Positions 1 through 10,895 of a DNA stretch of 64,000 nucleotides are shown here, piece after piece. Made by a program: the position numbers and the translations under genes. The first letter of the stretch is position 1. Each line of letters opens with the position of its first letter. The notes beneath the pieces were generated by a model. That model was not told where the DNA came from, ran no database searches, and saw only the letters and a list, made by a program, of their open reading frames with translations. Location of the stretch: contig CP154955.1 of NCBI GenBank assembly GCA_039621445.1, positions 24,514,064 through 24,578,063 on the forward strand, written 5' to 3'. Source of the DNA: Euglena gracilis. Lineage: Eukaryota; Euglenida; Euglenophyceae; Euglenales.

Positions 1-650
1 CGTCATTTTGACCTCTGGCCAGTTCTGGTGATATTTTATGCCAAAATATGCGGAGAATGGGGGTTTGGGCTTTTTTGGGGGGGATCCCGCAACAGAGAAT
101 CTCAATCCATCCCCTGCAGCCCAGCGTGCCCAATATGTGGGCCAGGGTGATTGGAAAGAAGGCTAGCATGGGAGGTGGCTCCAGGCTTGTTTTTGGACCT
201 GGGCAGGGGAGGGGGGGTCCCCCACCCACCCAACCCGGCACAGGACCCCCCAGAGGAGGGGGGCAAAAAACTGGGCAGTCTGAGGGCATTCCCTTAAAAA
301 GTCTCGGTGCTTCGCGGCAAAACTCAAACCTGGGCCCCCCCCGGCCTGGGAACCTCCCCCCGCCCCGGGATCCGGCCGGGTCCAGGCCCACCACCCACCC
401 ACCCCCCTCGGGCGGGGGGGGGCTTCCAAGTCAAAAAAGAAGCCTGGAACGAACGTGGAGCATAGTGAGTGGAACAGAGGGGGGCAAGGGGAGGATCTGA
501 ACAACGAGAGGCTGGTTGGTTGGTGGAAGGGCGGGTTGGTTTAACAATTAATGGATGGCAGGGGACGAGTGGATACAATAAAATCTTTATGGTTTCTTTT
601 TGATGAATAAAATAAACCCCCCAAACAACCCCCCCAAATACCCCCCCCCC
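1..650. other. No gene seen; G/C-run-rich sequence
   Basis: Long G and C homopolymers with open frames on both strands. None of the translations shows domain character; the proline/glycine-rich frames follow from the homopolymers. Confidence 0.5.
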
Positions 651-654
651 CCCC

Positions 655-1012
655 CCGAATAATCCCCTCGGGGTCCGATTTGGGTGACCGTCCGTGTTAA
701 TACCCCCCCCCACCCAATTTTGGGCCGAACGCCAGGATTTTGAAATGTAAGTAAAAATCACAATCTCTGACAACAAATTACGAAAAAAATCGAATTTTCT
801 GGATCATCTGACCTCCAAAAAAATGGTAATTTTCATAAGAAAATACAAAAAATGACCCCAAAGGCAGTCAAAGGGCGCTATTTTTGCTCCTACGGGACTT
901 CGAAAAATTTCGAAAATTATGGGGTGCTATTACCCCCCAATACCCCCCGGGCCGGGACTTCGGGCGAAAAAAATAATACCCCGGGGGCTATTATTTGGGG
1001 TTAACCCATTTG
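655..1012 (+). repeat. Dispersed repeat family A, copy 1
   Basis: About 360 bases starting and ending in AATAATACCCC-type runs, with a core containing GACAACAAATTACGAAAAAA, a GGATCATCTGGCC-like segment and TTTTTGCTCCTACGG. The same order recurs at 8,226-8,590 and 18,812-19,175, all on the same strand. No coding capacity is seen, so a short nonautonomous element is the simplest reading. Confidence 0.75.
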
Positions 1013-1440
1013 TATTTGGAACCACACTTTGAATTGCAGGATAAATGACTTTATGACGTAGCGATATTGTAATTTGTGTAAATACAAGCGATACCAGATA
1101 CAATGCAGGGCATCAAAAATACACTTCCAAGAGAACCTTTTGCCTGAAATATCCACATCATCCAGCACAAATAAATTAGAGGGTTAACAAGTGGCATTGT
1201 AGCAAGGATTGGTAGCTTCCATGGTCCCTGTCGAGGCTGTTGATTCCCAATGCGCAGGTAACCTCCTTCTTCGTAGGATAGACGTTGGATGGTATTTGAG
1301 ACAGGCACGAAATGGGACCCCTAACCCCTCCCCTTTACCCTCGGATTCAAGAATTTGGCAAGTTCTTTAATGTGCAAGCCAGGACACATGCGTAACAGTT
1401 TGCAGTGGGAGGGGCACTGCACCCCAAACCAGACCTCTCC
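1013..1440. other. Unassigned spacer
   Basis: AT-richer sequence with an 85-codon minus-strand frame at 1,051-1,308 that has two hydrophobic stretches but no recognisable motif. I see no supported gene here. Confidence 0.4.
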
Positions 1441-1455
1441 TTAGTGTGTATCCTA

Positions 1456-1625
1456 GGTGCACAGGGATACACAAATTTTTTTTGGGCGATACACAGGGAT
1501 ACACAAAATTTTTTTTGGTGATACACATGGATACACAAAAAAAAATTGGCGATACACAGGATACACAAAAAAAATTGGCGATACACAAAGAATACATGAA
1601 TACACAAAAAATAATACAAAAAAGG
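1456..1625. repeat. GATACACA minisatellite, array 1
   Basis: Degenerate tandem units of GGCGATACACAGGGATACAC followed by an A/T run, roughly 30-40 bases each. A second array in the same orientation lies at 3,770-3,910. The two arrays bracket the transposon-like gene between them, so they may be sub-terminal repeats of one element. Isoleucine-, histidine- and tyrosine-rich frames here are artefacts of the repeat. Confidence 0.8.
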
Positions 1626-2339
1626 ACGGGTTGATTGCCGCAAAGTTGAGCGGACATTGGCCCCGGCTCAACCCGCAAAAGCGTGGCAGGGAATCTCACC
1701 CTGCTGCTGTGGTAGGGGGAGGAGCGCTACTCCCTCACATGGTAAATGCAGAGCCCCGGTACATTTGCACATGCCCATATCCCGGCTCACCTGTTTTTCT
1801 TTATTTTTGATTTTTTTTGACTTTGCATTTTTTGACTTTTTTTTGCTTTTTAGAGTGTTTTTTTTTTGGCACTTGTCAGATGATCACACACATTTGGGAT
1901 TGAAATTGTCAGTTGGATGTCGATTCAAGGACGCGTTTCTTGACATCCTCCAATAACCTTCTCACACCAGGTGGAATGCCCAGACGACTCATGTCTTCCA
2001 CGCTGAGAAATTGAATTGTTTCTTTGGTGTCAAACCCCTCATTCCGCAATGAAGTTGCAAAACGGCCGAGAATCGGATTGTTGGTAACGAGACCTTGAAA
2101 CCTTGAGCAGGAATACAACGCACTGTCTGGGGGGACATTTTGTGGCTCCTCTTCTTTTTTTTGAGGGACGATTGGAGGAGGGTGAACTGTCACAGATGCA
2201 GCTGACGATGTTCCCTCCAAATGTTCATTCAAATAAGAAAAAGCGGAATTTTCTGATGTACTCTCTGTGTCTCCATCACTCTCTGCATCAGAAGATGAAA
2301 ATCCCTCCGAGGAGGAGTCCGCCTCATCAGCCCGGGAGG

Positions 2340-2440
2340 TCCGCAACTGCCTTCGGGCTGTCCTGCAGTCGCAGGAACCAGCCCACCGGCGAACTGCTTC
2401 GGGCTGTCCTGCGGTCGCAGGAACCAGCCCACCGGCGAAC
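2340..2440. repeat. Two tandem copies of a ~48-bp GC-rich unit
   Basis: The unit carrying TTCGGGCTGTCCTGC and CAGGAACCAGCCCACCGGCG occurs twice head to tail inside the transposon-like gene. At 48 bases it keeps the frame and would encode a repeated 16-residue block. Confidence 0.8.
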
Positions 2441-3769
2441 TGCTTCCGCCACCAACTCCGCATCGGGACAGGTGCTGGTTCGCACCGTCACCTCGCCGAC
2501 GACGTGGTTCCTCGCAAGAGAAGAGCGCCGTGGATTGCAGACAAGCTTGACAATCGAGTTTAATACAGGTTGGCGTGTCACACTGTGGTATCCTGCCAAC
2601 AGAAGCATTTTGCGGCAGGCCATTTCCACAGAGAGCTGCCTCGGGCTTCCAATGGATGAACACACAATGGTGGCGGGTTAGAGGATGGCGGCGGGTTAGA
2701 AGCGGTGGTCAGAGAATCTGACAGATGAGAAACCTTGCAGCCCTCTCTGGAGTGCTTGTCAAAAAAAAAAACATAACTGGATGAAAGACCAAAAGATGAC
2801 GCCAACCTGGTTGAGTTGCTCGCAATGTGTTTGGGAACCGTGCATTGGCAGAGATGGTTGTAAACCTTCATTCCCACTTTTAAGATTGTCATACATTTGG
2901 TCGTGCAATGCACAACCATTGGGCACAATCGGTAAGCGCATTCCAAAATCAATGCAAAAATATCTTCCACTGTAACACTGTGTAACAAAAGTCATGGAAG
3001 ATACTTTGGACGCTTGGTGATCTTTTCCTTGTGGAATGCAGGCTGCAAACTCCCAAATCCGCACCACGTCAAGGGCCCGGATTCGACCCGATTTGGACCT
3101 GCTTGGGGGGAGCTCTTGACACATTTTTTTTGCCACTGAAATGAACGATGCACCAGTGACATCAAGACCTTGAACACCCGGAAAATGCAATTGCAACACT
3201 TGTAACTGCTTCGTGACCTCTGTGTGGTCAAATTTCAAATCAGGTAATGGCCATGTCCGTCTGTCAAACACACTGGCACCCCACAAAAAGCCACCGTAGC
3301 CAACGGCAAAGCGTTTCTGGCCTGGGATAAAGATGTGTTCATTGAATTCACCATCCCAACAGCAGCAACTTGATACGATCCATCCTCGTGGTTCTTGACA
3401 TTCCGATAAAAAAAAAAACAATTTGGTGGGCAGCATGAGGGCGTTCTTTTTTTTTTACCCCCGCCACAAACTTTGGGATGTTGTCTGAAAGCATGACACA
3501 CAGAGCACCACATTCCCACAGCTGGATCATGCTGGAGCCACGGACGTCCATTTTGCAAATTACTTTGGAATATTTTTGCTTTCATTGGCCTGTCACGACC
3601 AGGCAATTTCAATTTCTTTCTGGGTGGGACATTGGAATCTCCAGGGGGCAATTGGGGGCTGTCGCTCTCCATGTCCTCCTCCGATTCCACCTGGTTGTTG
3701 TCCTCGCTCCGCACCGGCGCAGAAGAAAAAGCAAGAGACATTTGCTTCATTGCTGTGAGGAGAGACTGA

Positions 3770-3910
3770 GATAGACAGGGATACACAAAATTTTTTTGGC
3801 GATACACAGGAATACACAAATCTTTTTTTTGGCGATCGATACACATGGATACACAATTTTTTTTTGGCGATACACAGGATACACAAATTTTTTTTCCGGC
3901 AATACACACT
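3770..3910. repeat. GATACACA minisatellite, array 2
   Basis: Four to five degenerate units with the same GGCGATACACAGG and ATACACAAATTTTTTT core as the array at 1,456-1,625, in the same orientation. Confidence 0.8.
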
Positions 3911-4428
3911 AAAGAGAGGTCTGCCCAAAACTGCCTGAATCTAAAATAACAAACTCCGTTATCTATGGAATGTGACAAGCCTCCCTTAGGTCCTGTTGCC
4001 ACTCCGCCATGTGTGGTGCTTCGTGCACAGAGTCATTCAAATCAAAACCCTCAAACAGCACCATTTTTGGGTTACTTTCGACACCCCCCCTTGTTCAAAA
4101 ATTCGACACTTTGCGGCAAAAAAAATGGCTCGGACCACATGTGGCTGGCTGGCCTCAACTTTTGTTTTTAAAAAGATCCCCCACGGGGGAAGGTCACCTG
4201 GTCAAAAAAGGTGCTGGCTGGCTGCCCCCCTCCCAAGGTGACCTCCTCCCGAGATGGCCTCCGGTTTCTCTCATCATTCACTTTGGTTTTCTTCACGTGG
4301 ACGGCAAAGGAACGACCGATGCCCGTAAGCGAACGTGGGGCAGAAGAAGGAAGGATGCCCAAAGGGCCCAGCCATGAGAAACGCTACAGCAGGGGAGGGA
4401 GACTTGCACGGTGTCTCAGAGCCGGCTA

Positions 4429-4489
4429 CTACGGCACCACGCCGGGCAGCAAATCCAGGAGGTTGTCGTCACCATTGTCATCCACTGCC
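4429..4489 (-). CDS. Histidine kinase, last exon (acidic tail, stop)
   Basis: Encodes AVDDNGDDNLLDLLPGVVP and a TAG stop at 4,429-4,431. The exon begins after CTG plus five bases and needs a preceding exon ending in phase 2, which the exon at 5,142-5,252 provides. The short acidic, hydrophobic tail has no named domain. The upstream CTG choice could shift the start by whole codons only. Confidence 0.6.
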
Positions 4490-5141
4490 AGGTCCAGCCC
4501 GCGCAAACCGCCGGTTTCGACAAGCGTCCAAATAAGTTTTTGGGTGGTATGTGGCCAAAAAAATGGTCCCAGGGGGTTCCATTTTCCTTCGGGGTTATAG
4601 GATTCGGTTTGGTGGTCGGCCCGAGAGGGGGGTTTTCATGTGCGGGGGGGTTATAAGTGGGGGGGGGGTTATAAATGGGGGGGTGGGGCTTATTTGGTTG
4701 CAGATGTTTTTTGACTCGGCACCCCAAAACAGGCAAAAAAGCCCAAATCGAGCTAGGTTTATTGATTTATTTCTCAGCCAAAATTTGAGGTGACAACCCC
4801 CCCCAAAAAAATCCCTCGAAATAGGCCATTTGGGACATCTTTGGCACCCTTTTTTCGGGCGGCAAAAACTGTATTTCCACCCGACCTCCAGGCGTGGTGG
4901 TTCACAGCCCGGCTGGCAGCTGCTGGCTGGGAAAAAAATGCTGGCTAGCTGGACCCCCCCCCCCCGAGGTATGGTGGGTGGTATGGTGGGTGCCTTAAGA
5001 AATTCCCTGGGGAACCTGCACACAGCAGAAAGAAATGGGGGACTTGTGTGCAGCGGAGGAGAGACAAGACACCTTCAGATCTCATCGGGAGTTTGCACGG
5101 GCTGGACCATCGGGCCCCCGGCGGAGGCGAAGGGGCTGTTG

Positions 5142-5252
5142 ACCCCCCCAGACTGCCACGCACCATCCGCCGGGCAGCAGCCCACGGCAGCGGGGGGGAG
5201 GGGATTGGGGGGGCCAAGGAGGTTGGAGGGCGCGGCGGAGACCTCGGCGATG
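5142..5252 (-). CDS. Histidine kinase, exon after the receiver (Pro/Ala linker)
   Basis: Begins IAEVSAAPSNLLG and runs as a proline/alanine-rich linker of 36 codons. The start follows CTG plus five bases with one base completing a codon. The exon that should precede it, 8,679-8,818, ends in phase 2 but is on the opposite strand. The end is set by CAACAG at the intron start, giving phase 2 into the last exon. Being low-complexity, it is supported mainly by frame and motif fit at both ends. Confidence 0.55.
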
Positions 5253-5289
5253 GCGGTCAGGGGGCTCGCCGGGGGCACCGCCGACGGCT

Positions 5290-5555
5290 AAGGTCTCCGG
5301 ACATTTTCTTTGGTTTTGCTTCACTGTCGAGATATTTTGGAAAAATCAATTTTTTGAGCAAAAAAAAAACGGCGCAACCCCCCCCCCAAAATGGTCGTTT
5401 TGTGCGACAAAAGTGCGCCGAAACACAGGCCAGACATTTCGGCAGCCAAAACGGCGAATCGGGGGTGATAGAGGGCCTCCGGGGATACATTTCGTCAGTG
5501 GGACACTTCCAGAGATAATGTACGTTTTCTCGAGATATTTTGCAAAATCGGGGGG
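5290..5555 (+). repeat. Dispersed repeat family N, copy 1
   Basis: About 260 bases similar to 34,930-35,190 on the same strand: a TTTTGCTT segment with GATATTTTgGAAAA, then GGGGGTGATAGAGGG and TAATGTACGTTTTCTCGAG at the end. No coding capacity is seen. Confidence 0.7.
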
Positions 5556-6975
5556 GCACCGCCGGGGGACAAATGTGCAGCCCCCACCCCCCAGTGCCAC
5601 GCAACGCCCAATGCAACCCAATCCACAGCCCACCAGAAGACCCAATTGGGAAGCAACGGGCCCCTCCCCAATCATATGGGCTCCAGTCGTGGTGTTTGTT
5701 TGCTTGACGGGCGCCAGAGCTGGACTCTTCCAACTTCTGGGGGGGGAGTGGCGTCTGCGGCAGGTTCCTGCCTGGATGCATTGGTGAACCCCTCCCTGAA
5801 TGGAATTCCCTCTTCCTTGAGCAGCACCCCCTCCATTGAAATACCCCCAGAGCTTTACCAAATGGCAGCCCCTCCCCCAAAGGAGAAATTTCGAAGGCGA
5901 CCCTCTGAAGAGGGCGAGCCAAAGTTGGGGGGGGGGATCACCCACCGGGGTCAACGGAAAGTAGGTGATGAGCACTCAACCCGTATACACATTTTTGAGC
6001 ATTTCAAAAACCCAACCTCATGCAGACACTCAAGGGTCAGCCCACGTGGAAAAGGTTCCAAGTATGGTTTCCTCTGATTGACGTTCCTTTATTTGACCTT
6101 TTCTTTCCTTCATTTCTTACCACATCTCCATCCCTCCTGCCTAGGAAAGAATTCCCGGGGTTTTAGGCACCCTCGATTTATTCCCAATGAAAACCTCCTG
6201 CAGAATTTATTGTGTCCCCCAAATGTGGCTGCTTTGAACAACTATTAAACACCATAAAATATCTCAGAGGTGGGCTTCCATTAACATGTTCATTACTACA
6301 ATCTGCAACATAATTTTTTGTGCTGTACCCGCACCCATGGGCAATTGTCACCGGGATATGGCAAATTGTTTGGAGAACTTTATGGTTTTTGTGTGTCCAA
6401 ACTTATGAGATCTCGCATGTTGCGGCCTGTTTTCTTTTTGCGCGCTCCGTGTGATTTTGACAAACAAAAAGGTGCACAAGTTCCTTCGTTTGTTTATCGT
6501 TTTCCTTCTGGGTTGTAAGTGGATATTTTACCCACATGAAAAACTCAAATTAAAGTCGCAATTGATTTCAGATTGTTTCAATTGAATTCCCCCCCTCCTG
6601 CCCACCACTTCCGTTTTTTTTTTTCAGCAACACCGACCACACAGGCAGATTTTTTTTGGAAAGGAAGAAAGTTGATTTTCTTCGACATCCTGGCTTGCTG
6701 GGGTGGCCTGGGGATGGGTTCCCCCAGGTCTTTCTGAACAGCGGACACCCCCGTTTATCCCGGAAACTCAATCTCAATCAGTTTTTGAGCGCCCCTCCCC
6801 TGTGGTTAAACCCGCCACCCCTCACCCACTTATTCCCCCGCATTTTGCAAGGTTTGTTTTTGGTTTAAAGAATTATTTCAGCTGCTTGTTTGGCAAAGAA
6901 AAAAATTGAGATTATTTTGTTGTGGTCGTTTTATGCCCAGATGCAATAATTTCCTTGTTCAGAATCAGCGCCTGC
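5556..6975. other. Probable intron or breakpoint sequence
   Basis: Lies between a minus-strand exon and the first plus-strand receiver exon, so one breakpoint of the inverted segment should fall near here. An open plus-strand frame at 5,646-6,077 has mixed composition but no motif I recognise. No inverted repeat marking a breakpoint was evident. Confidence 0.4.
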
Positions 6976-6979
6976 CGTC

Positions 6980-7012
6980 AATCCTTGACCAGCACCTGGA
7001 ATTTGAGGACGC
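6980..7012 (+). CDS. Histidine kinase, receiver exon with phospho-acceptor Asp
   Basis: A 33-base exon encoding ILDQHLEFED; the aspartate codon at 6,987-6,989 matches the receiver phosphorylation site at the end of strand 3. It follows CTG (6,972-6,974) plus five bases, with one base completing a codon. The upstream piece is the minus-strand exon at 9,261-9,337, which ends in GT; GT plus A gives the valine expected before ILD. The intron starts CCTCAG. Too short to score alone, but strong in context. Confidence 0.65.
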
Positions 7013-7741
7013 CCTCAGGGGCCCGGTTTGGCGCTCAGTTTTGCCCCCAGTGCAACTGACCCCGACAATCCACACACACGATGGAAGGCTGGCCCACCTG
7101 CCTTTGTGGATAGGCACCATCGGGTGACCCTCCCAAATGGCAACCCCCCCCCCCCCGGATTTACATTTGGACGGGATTTCAAGACCCAGGGGGGGGCTTT
7201 ATATTTGGGGGGGGGAAATCAAACTTTTGGGGGTGGCCTATATGACCTTCGCTGGCTTTCAATTGTGACCAAATACCAATTTTATGCCAAATTTTCGTTG
7301 TGTACCCCTTATTTTCCCAAAAAATGTGCAATCCTCATCCAAAGTGGAGCATTTCTGGAAAAAAAGATGTTGTATCCGCCCAATTTTTTTATTGTTATTG
7401 AAATGCACCATCGTCTGGTTCCACATTGGAGAGCTTTATATTTCGGTGGCAAAACCAAACCCCCTTGGGGGCTTTATATTTTGGGGGTGTTTTATACTTT
7501 GGGGGCTTTGTATTGGGGGGGGTTACTCAAAGGCCTACCGGGGTTTGATTAGAAGCAGCCTCACCAAAACAACCCCTTTGACTTTCCTCTCAAACAACTA
7601 TACCTTTAAAAATGGAAATGCCATTTTTCAATTGGTAGCCGAAACAAGTTTGTAGCATTTGAGTAAAAGACACAATACACTTTGTACTACACAGCACAAT
7701 ACACTTTGTTTGCCTCTGATGGTGGCCGGGCTTCTGCCGGG

Positions 7742-7877
7742 GACGACGTACGGCACGGACCTGGTGCGGCAGCTCCTCTCCGCCGGCTACGCGGGGCTGG
7801 CGTGCATCCGTTCCGCCAACGACTCGCCTGCAGACCGCGACCGGTACGCGGCCAGTGGTGCCCACTGCACGCTGGGG
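7742..7877 (+). CDS. Histidine kinase, central receiver exon
   Basis: Encodes TYGTDLVRQLLSAGYAG, then LACIRSANDSPADRDRY and AASGAHCTLG. This is the helix 3 to strand 5 part of a receiver domain, with the conserved Ser in CIRSAN. The intron before it (7,013-7,741) begins CCTCAG and ends CTG plus five bases, and GC+G joins in frame. The 3' end was placed so that TLG is followed by the Lys of the next exon; that intron shows GGG and CCC in the positions where CAG and CTG normally stand. Confidence 0.75.
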
Positions 7878-8225
7878 CTGGGGGCCTCCCCTGCGACTTG
7901 CGCCGCAGTACTTGAAGCCGCAGTACTTGCTTCCTCGTTCGAAGTGTGTCCAAGCATTTGTTGGTCACCTAGGACGCCCCCTGGCCCAGTTGGTATTTCA
8001 TTCTCATGCCCATGCGGCGGCCTTGTCCAAGAACCCCGAGTTTTTTGGGGCAACTTCAGGAAAATGCAGTTTTTTTTTGAGATATCTTGAATTTTCAACG
8101 TTGCAGATATTTCTTAAGCTTGGTTTGGTGAGGGCTCATTTGAGCCCAGTCGTTGTTGTCCCAGGCAGCATGCATGCATTACATAACCCCCATGCAACCG
8201 TCAGGAGGTGGCAAGGAAGCCCCAA

Positions 8226-8590
8226 ATAATCCCCCCCCCCAAATGATACCCCCCCCCGGGTCCGGCTTCGGCGCTACTCCCCCCCCAATCTCAGGCCGAT
8301 GGCCCGGATTTTGCCTGAAAATTTAGGTAAAAATCACAAGCTCTGACAACAAATTGCGAAATAAATCGATTTTTCTGGATCATCTGGCTTCCAAAAATGC
8401 AAAATTTCATCAGAAAGTACAAGAAAAATGACCCCAAAGGGGGCTTTGGGTGCTATTTTGGGTCCTATGATTTCAAAATTTTAGAGTATTATCACCCCCC
8501 AAATAATACCCCCCCCCCCCTCGGGCCGGGACTCAGGCAAAAAAATGAATGATACCCCAGGGGGGTGTTATTTGGGAGGGGGGTTTACAA
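8226..8590 (+). repeat. Dispersed repeat family A, copy 2
   Basis: Same order of segments as 655-1,012. Here it sits inside the intron between receiver exons 7,742-7,877 and 8,679-8,818, which shows that these elements enlarge introns. Confidence 0.75.
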
Positions 8591-8678
8591 TCCGAGTGGG
8601 AAAACTTCAGTGCTTCACGCCGTTGGCACAAACCGTTAATGCGGTCGGGGTGTGAGACAGCGGGGGCCACCCCCGGGG

Positions 8679-8818
8679 AAGGACGTCGTCGGGTCTCGAA
8701 TGATGGAGCAACTTGCGGCCGCCTACGCTGCGTTCTGCGCGCGCACCGGGCCGCCGCACCCTGGACCCCTCACCTCAAGCTCCGCCACGCCCACCACGAC
8801 GCCGGGTTTGGCTTCCGA
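8679..8818 (+). CDS. Histidine kinase, receiver C-terminal exon with conserved Lys
   Basis: Encodes KDVVGSRMMEQLAAAYAAFC, then an Arg/Pro/Thr-rich linker. K (8,679-8,681) fits the invariant receiver lysine and MMEQLAAAYAAF fits the last helix. The intron begins CCACAG after a phase-2 end; the frame-matching continuation is the minus-strand exon at 5,142-5,252. The exact start could move because GGGG and CCCC runs surround it. Confidence 0.65.
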
Positions 8819-9260
8819 CCACAGGAGGTTGGGGTTCACTTTCTGAAATGCTTCAAATTTTCAGAATTTCAACACTTTGCCATCCAGGTTACCTCGCCAC
8901 CCCCCCCACTGAACGAACATTCTCACAGTCTGGTCTGCTCTGCACCAGAAAAAACTGCCCCAAAAAACCTCCAATTTTTTGTCTTTTCTGAACCTCCTCA
9001 AATTGACATAAAATGGGGGGTGGCGACAATTTAAGGGGCTTAAGAGGCCAGAAACACAATAAGTCTCAACTTAGAGCCCGGAATCCTGCCAGACAGACGA
9101 GGGAATCGCATCAGCTGCCTCCAAGGTCTCTCCAAATGGAGGACTGTTGTATTCTGACATTTCGAGTTACCGATGTTTGAAGTTGGTTCTCAGATACTCC
9201 CATCGTAACAAAACAATACAAATGGCAGGAAATGGCTAAAGATGGAGCTTGTGCCTGAAC

Positions 9261-9337
9261 ACAACGTTGGCCTCGCTGATGGCAAACGTCAGGAAACTTG
9301 CGATGTCCTCACTGCTGGCGCCGAAGCAGCAGACGGT
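9261..9337 (-). CDS. Histidine kinase, receiver exon before the acceptor Asp
   Basis: Encodes TVCCFGASSEDIASFLTFAI followed by SEANV and two bases GT: strand 2, helix 2 and the start of strand 3 of a receiver. It follows CTG plus five bases and ends at GTTCAG. The only nearby sequence that completes the strand 3 pattern is the plus-strand exon at 6,980, with correct phase. This is the left edge of the strand switch in the gene. Confidence 0.65.
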
Positions 9338-9844
9338 GGAGGCAGGGAATTGCCTCTGGATGTGGCTGCATGCCGCTGCCCTGTGACTTGGCGTTGCCCA
9401 GGGGGTTTTTTCTTACCCATACTCCCCCCCATCTGGGAAACTGTCACCTGACAGTCGGCCAGTATCACAGACAGGACCCTGGGTCCCTGGAGCTCGTCTG
9501 GGCACCCATATCCAGCAATCTCCCAATGTCCCCTCTTCTGATGGGGGGGGATGATTGTTGTCGAGAACTTTTGCAAACTAAAGCAAACAGAAGATGAAAT
9601 ACTCAGAAAACCCAGACCACTCTGAGGAAACCAGCAGGGCATCCTTCAGGCTTCTGGGATACACGTCCACCTGTGGGTGTAAAAGGGGGCTTGGGGCTTT
9701 TGGCATGGGGGGGAGGAGGGGGTGGGTCGGAAGCTCCCGGCTGGCCCAGCAGGGGGGAGGGGACACCACTTTGACCGATCGTCAGCCCGGCGCGAAGCGT
9801 CAGGCCGAAGATTTTTGCCCCGAAATCGGCCACAAATCAGGGGT

Positions 9845-10350
9845 TTTCTTAAGGACCCCCCCCCCTTGCCCCCGGGACCAGCCCCCAGGGGGGGGGGTCC
9901 AGCCTCTGGCTGGCAAAAAGGCTGCTGGCTGGAAATGAGCTGCTGGCTGGACCCCCCCGGGGGTATTGGGGGGGGGGGAGGGGGGGTCCGGGGCTGGAGG
10001 GGGCTGGGCTGGGCTGGGTCGATGAAAAACAAAATTTTCTAAACCATTTTTGCCATTTTCGGCATTTTGATGGGTGGAGCTTGGGGGGCGGTGACTGGGA
10101 AGCTGTGATGAGGGGAAAAAATGCAGGCATAGGTGAGCTGGGCGGCCCAGTTTGCTGGCCGGCCTGCGTCCGGCTAGCCCGGCCTTCGGCTGGCTGGCCT
10201 GGCCTCCGGCCGGGCTGGCCCTGACTTTATTTCACTCGACCCCCATGGGGGGGGGGCTCCCAGCCCAAATTTGGGCTGCAGGCTGGATTTGAGCTGCTGG
10301 CTGGTTGGACCCCCCCCCCCGAGGTAGGGTGCCCTCCGGCTTAAGAAAAC
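9845..10350 (+). repeat. Dispersed repeat family H, copy 1
   Basis: About 500 bases rich in CTGCTGGCTGG motifs and C/G runs, including GGGCTGGGCTGGGTCGATGA, then AAACAAAATTTTCTAA and GGTGAGCTGGGCGGCCCAGT. A second copy on the same strand spans 22,305-22,790, with the segments in the same order. Confidence 0.75.
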
Positions 10351-10788
10351 CCCTACAACAAATGCCATTTTGTCAAAAATGTCAAATTGGAAAAAATTCT
10401 GTTGAAAATGCCAAAAATTTCGGCCCCTGGCAGGGGAGGGGTGGGTCGGGCCCCCCTCCAGTCCAGGGGGTCCGACCCTCTCCCTCACACCCCATGCACC
10501 CCCCCCCTTATGCCAAACCCTGATACTGGCCGGTGCCGTCCAAAAAAAAAAACGACCAGTTGGCTTCCCTTTGAGCCAGGAACATTCAAAGGCTGCACCA
10601 GGCCGAGGATGGCAACGGGCCCATGCTTACGGGCGGAGGGGTGGCACGTGGTGGGGAAAAGAAAATGGGACAATGGTGGCAAGGAGACCCCCCGAGGAAC
10701 TCACCGTTCTTCAGGATTGGGGGAATTGCTATCTTTGGTGCGGACGGGGGCACAGTGGCGACACCACAGCCGGGCCGCATCGCTGGGA

Positions 10789-10895
10789 GAGAGGAGGCCA
10801 CCGACCGGCGGGGGCAGCCAGCACGGGCGAAGGGCGAGCAGCCGCCGCGCGGCCACCGAGTCATCTGCTGGAAGCCTGTCCTCTCCGGACTGCGG
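10789..10895 (-). CDS. Histidine kinase, receiver N-terminal exon with Asp pair
   Basis: Encodes LPADDSVAARRLLALRPCWL among 35 codons. The DD (10,860-10,865) fits the acidic pocket at the end of receiver strand 1, and SVAARRLL fits helix 1. The start follows CTG plus five bases in phase 0. The join to 9,261-9,337 keeps frame only if the 3' intron end is one base shorter than the motif predicts, and the join from the exon upstream is unresolved. Confidence 0.5.

Larger units (their letters stand above)
1909..4002 (-). pseudogene. Decayed transposon-like gene: zinc finger to SAM-like C-terminus
   Basis: Three minus-strand frames continue one another. The 5' part (about 3,760-3,480) gives an acidic stretch, a basic stretch and then WLQHDPAVGMWCSVCHAF, which resembles the TTF/BED-type finger of hAT-related proteins such as the ZNF862 group. 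The middle (3,400-2,790) is a 200-residue open frame with no motif I can name. The C-terminal part (2,463-1,909) is acidic and serine-rich, then shows a SAM-like helical segment with GFDTKETIQFLSVEDMSRLG near the end. Frame changes occur near A/T runs at about 3,410-3,450 and 2,760, so it is probably broken, although introns cannot be excluded. The hAT link is tentative; the catalytic triad was not identified. Confidence 0.5.
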
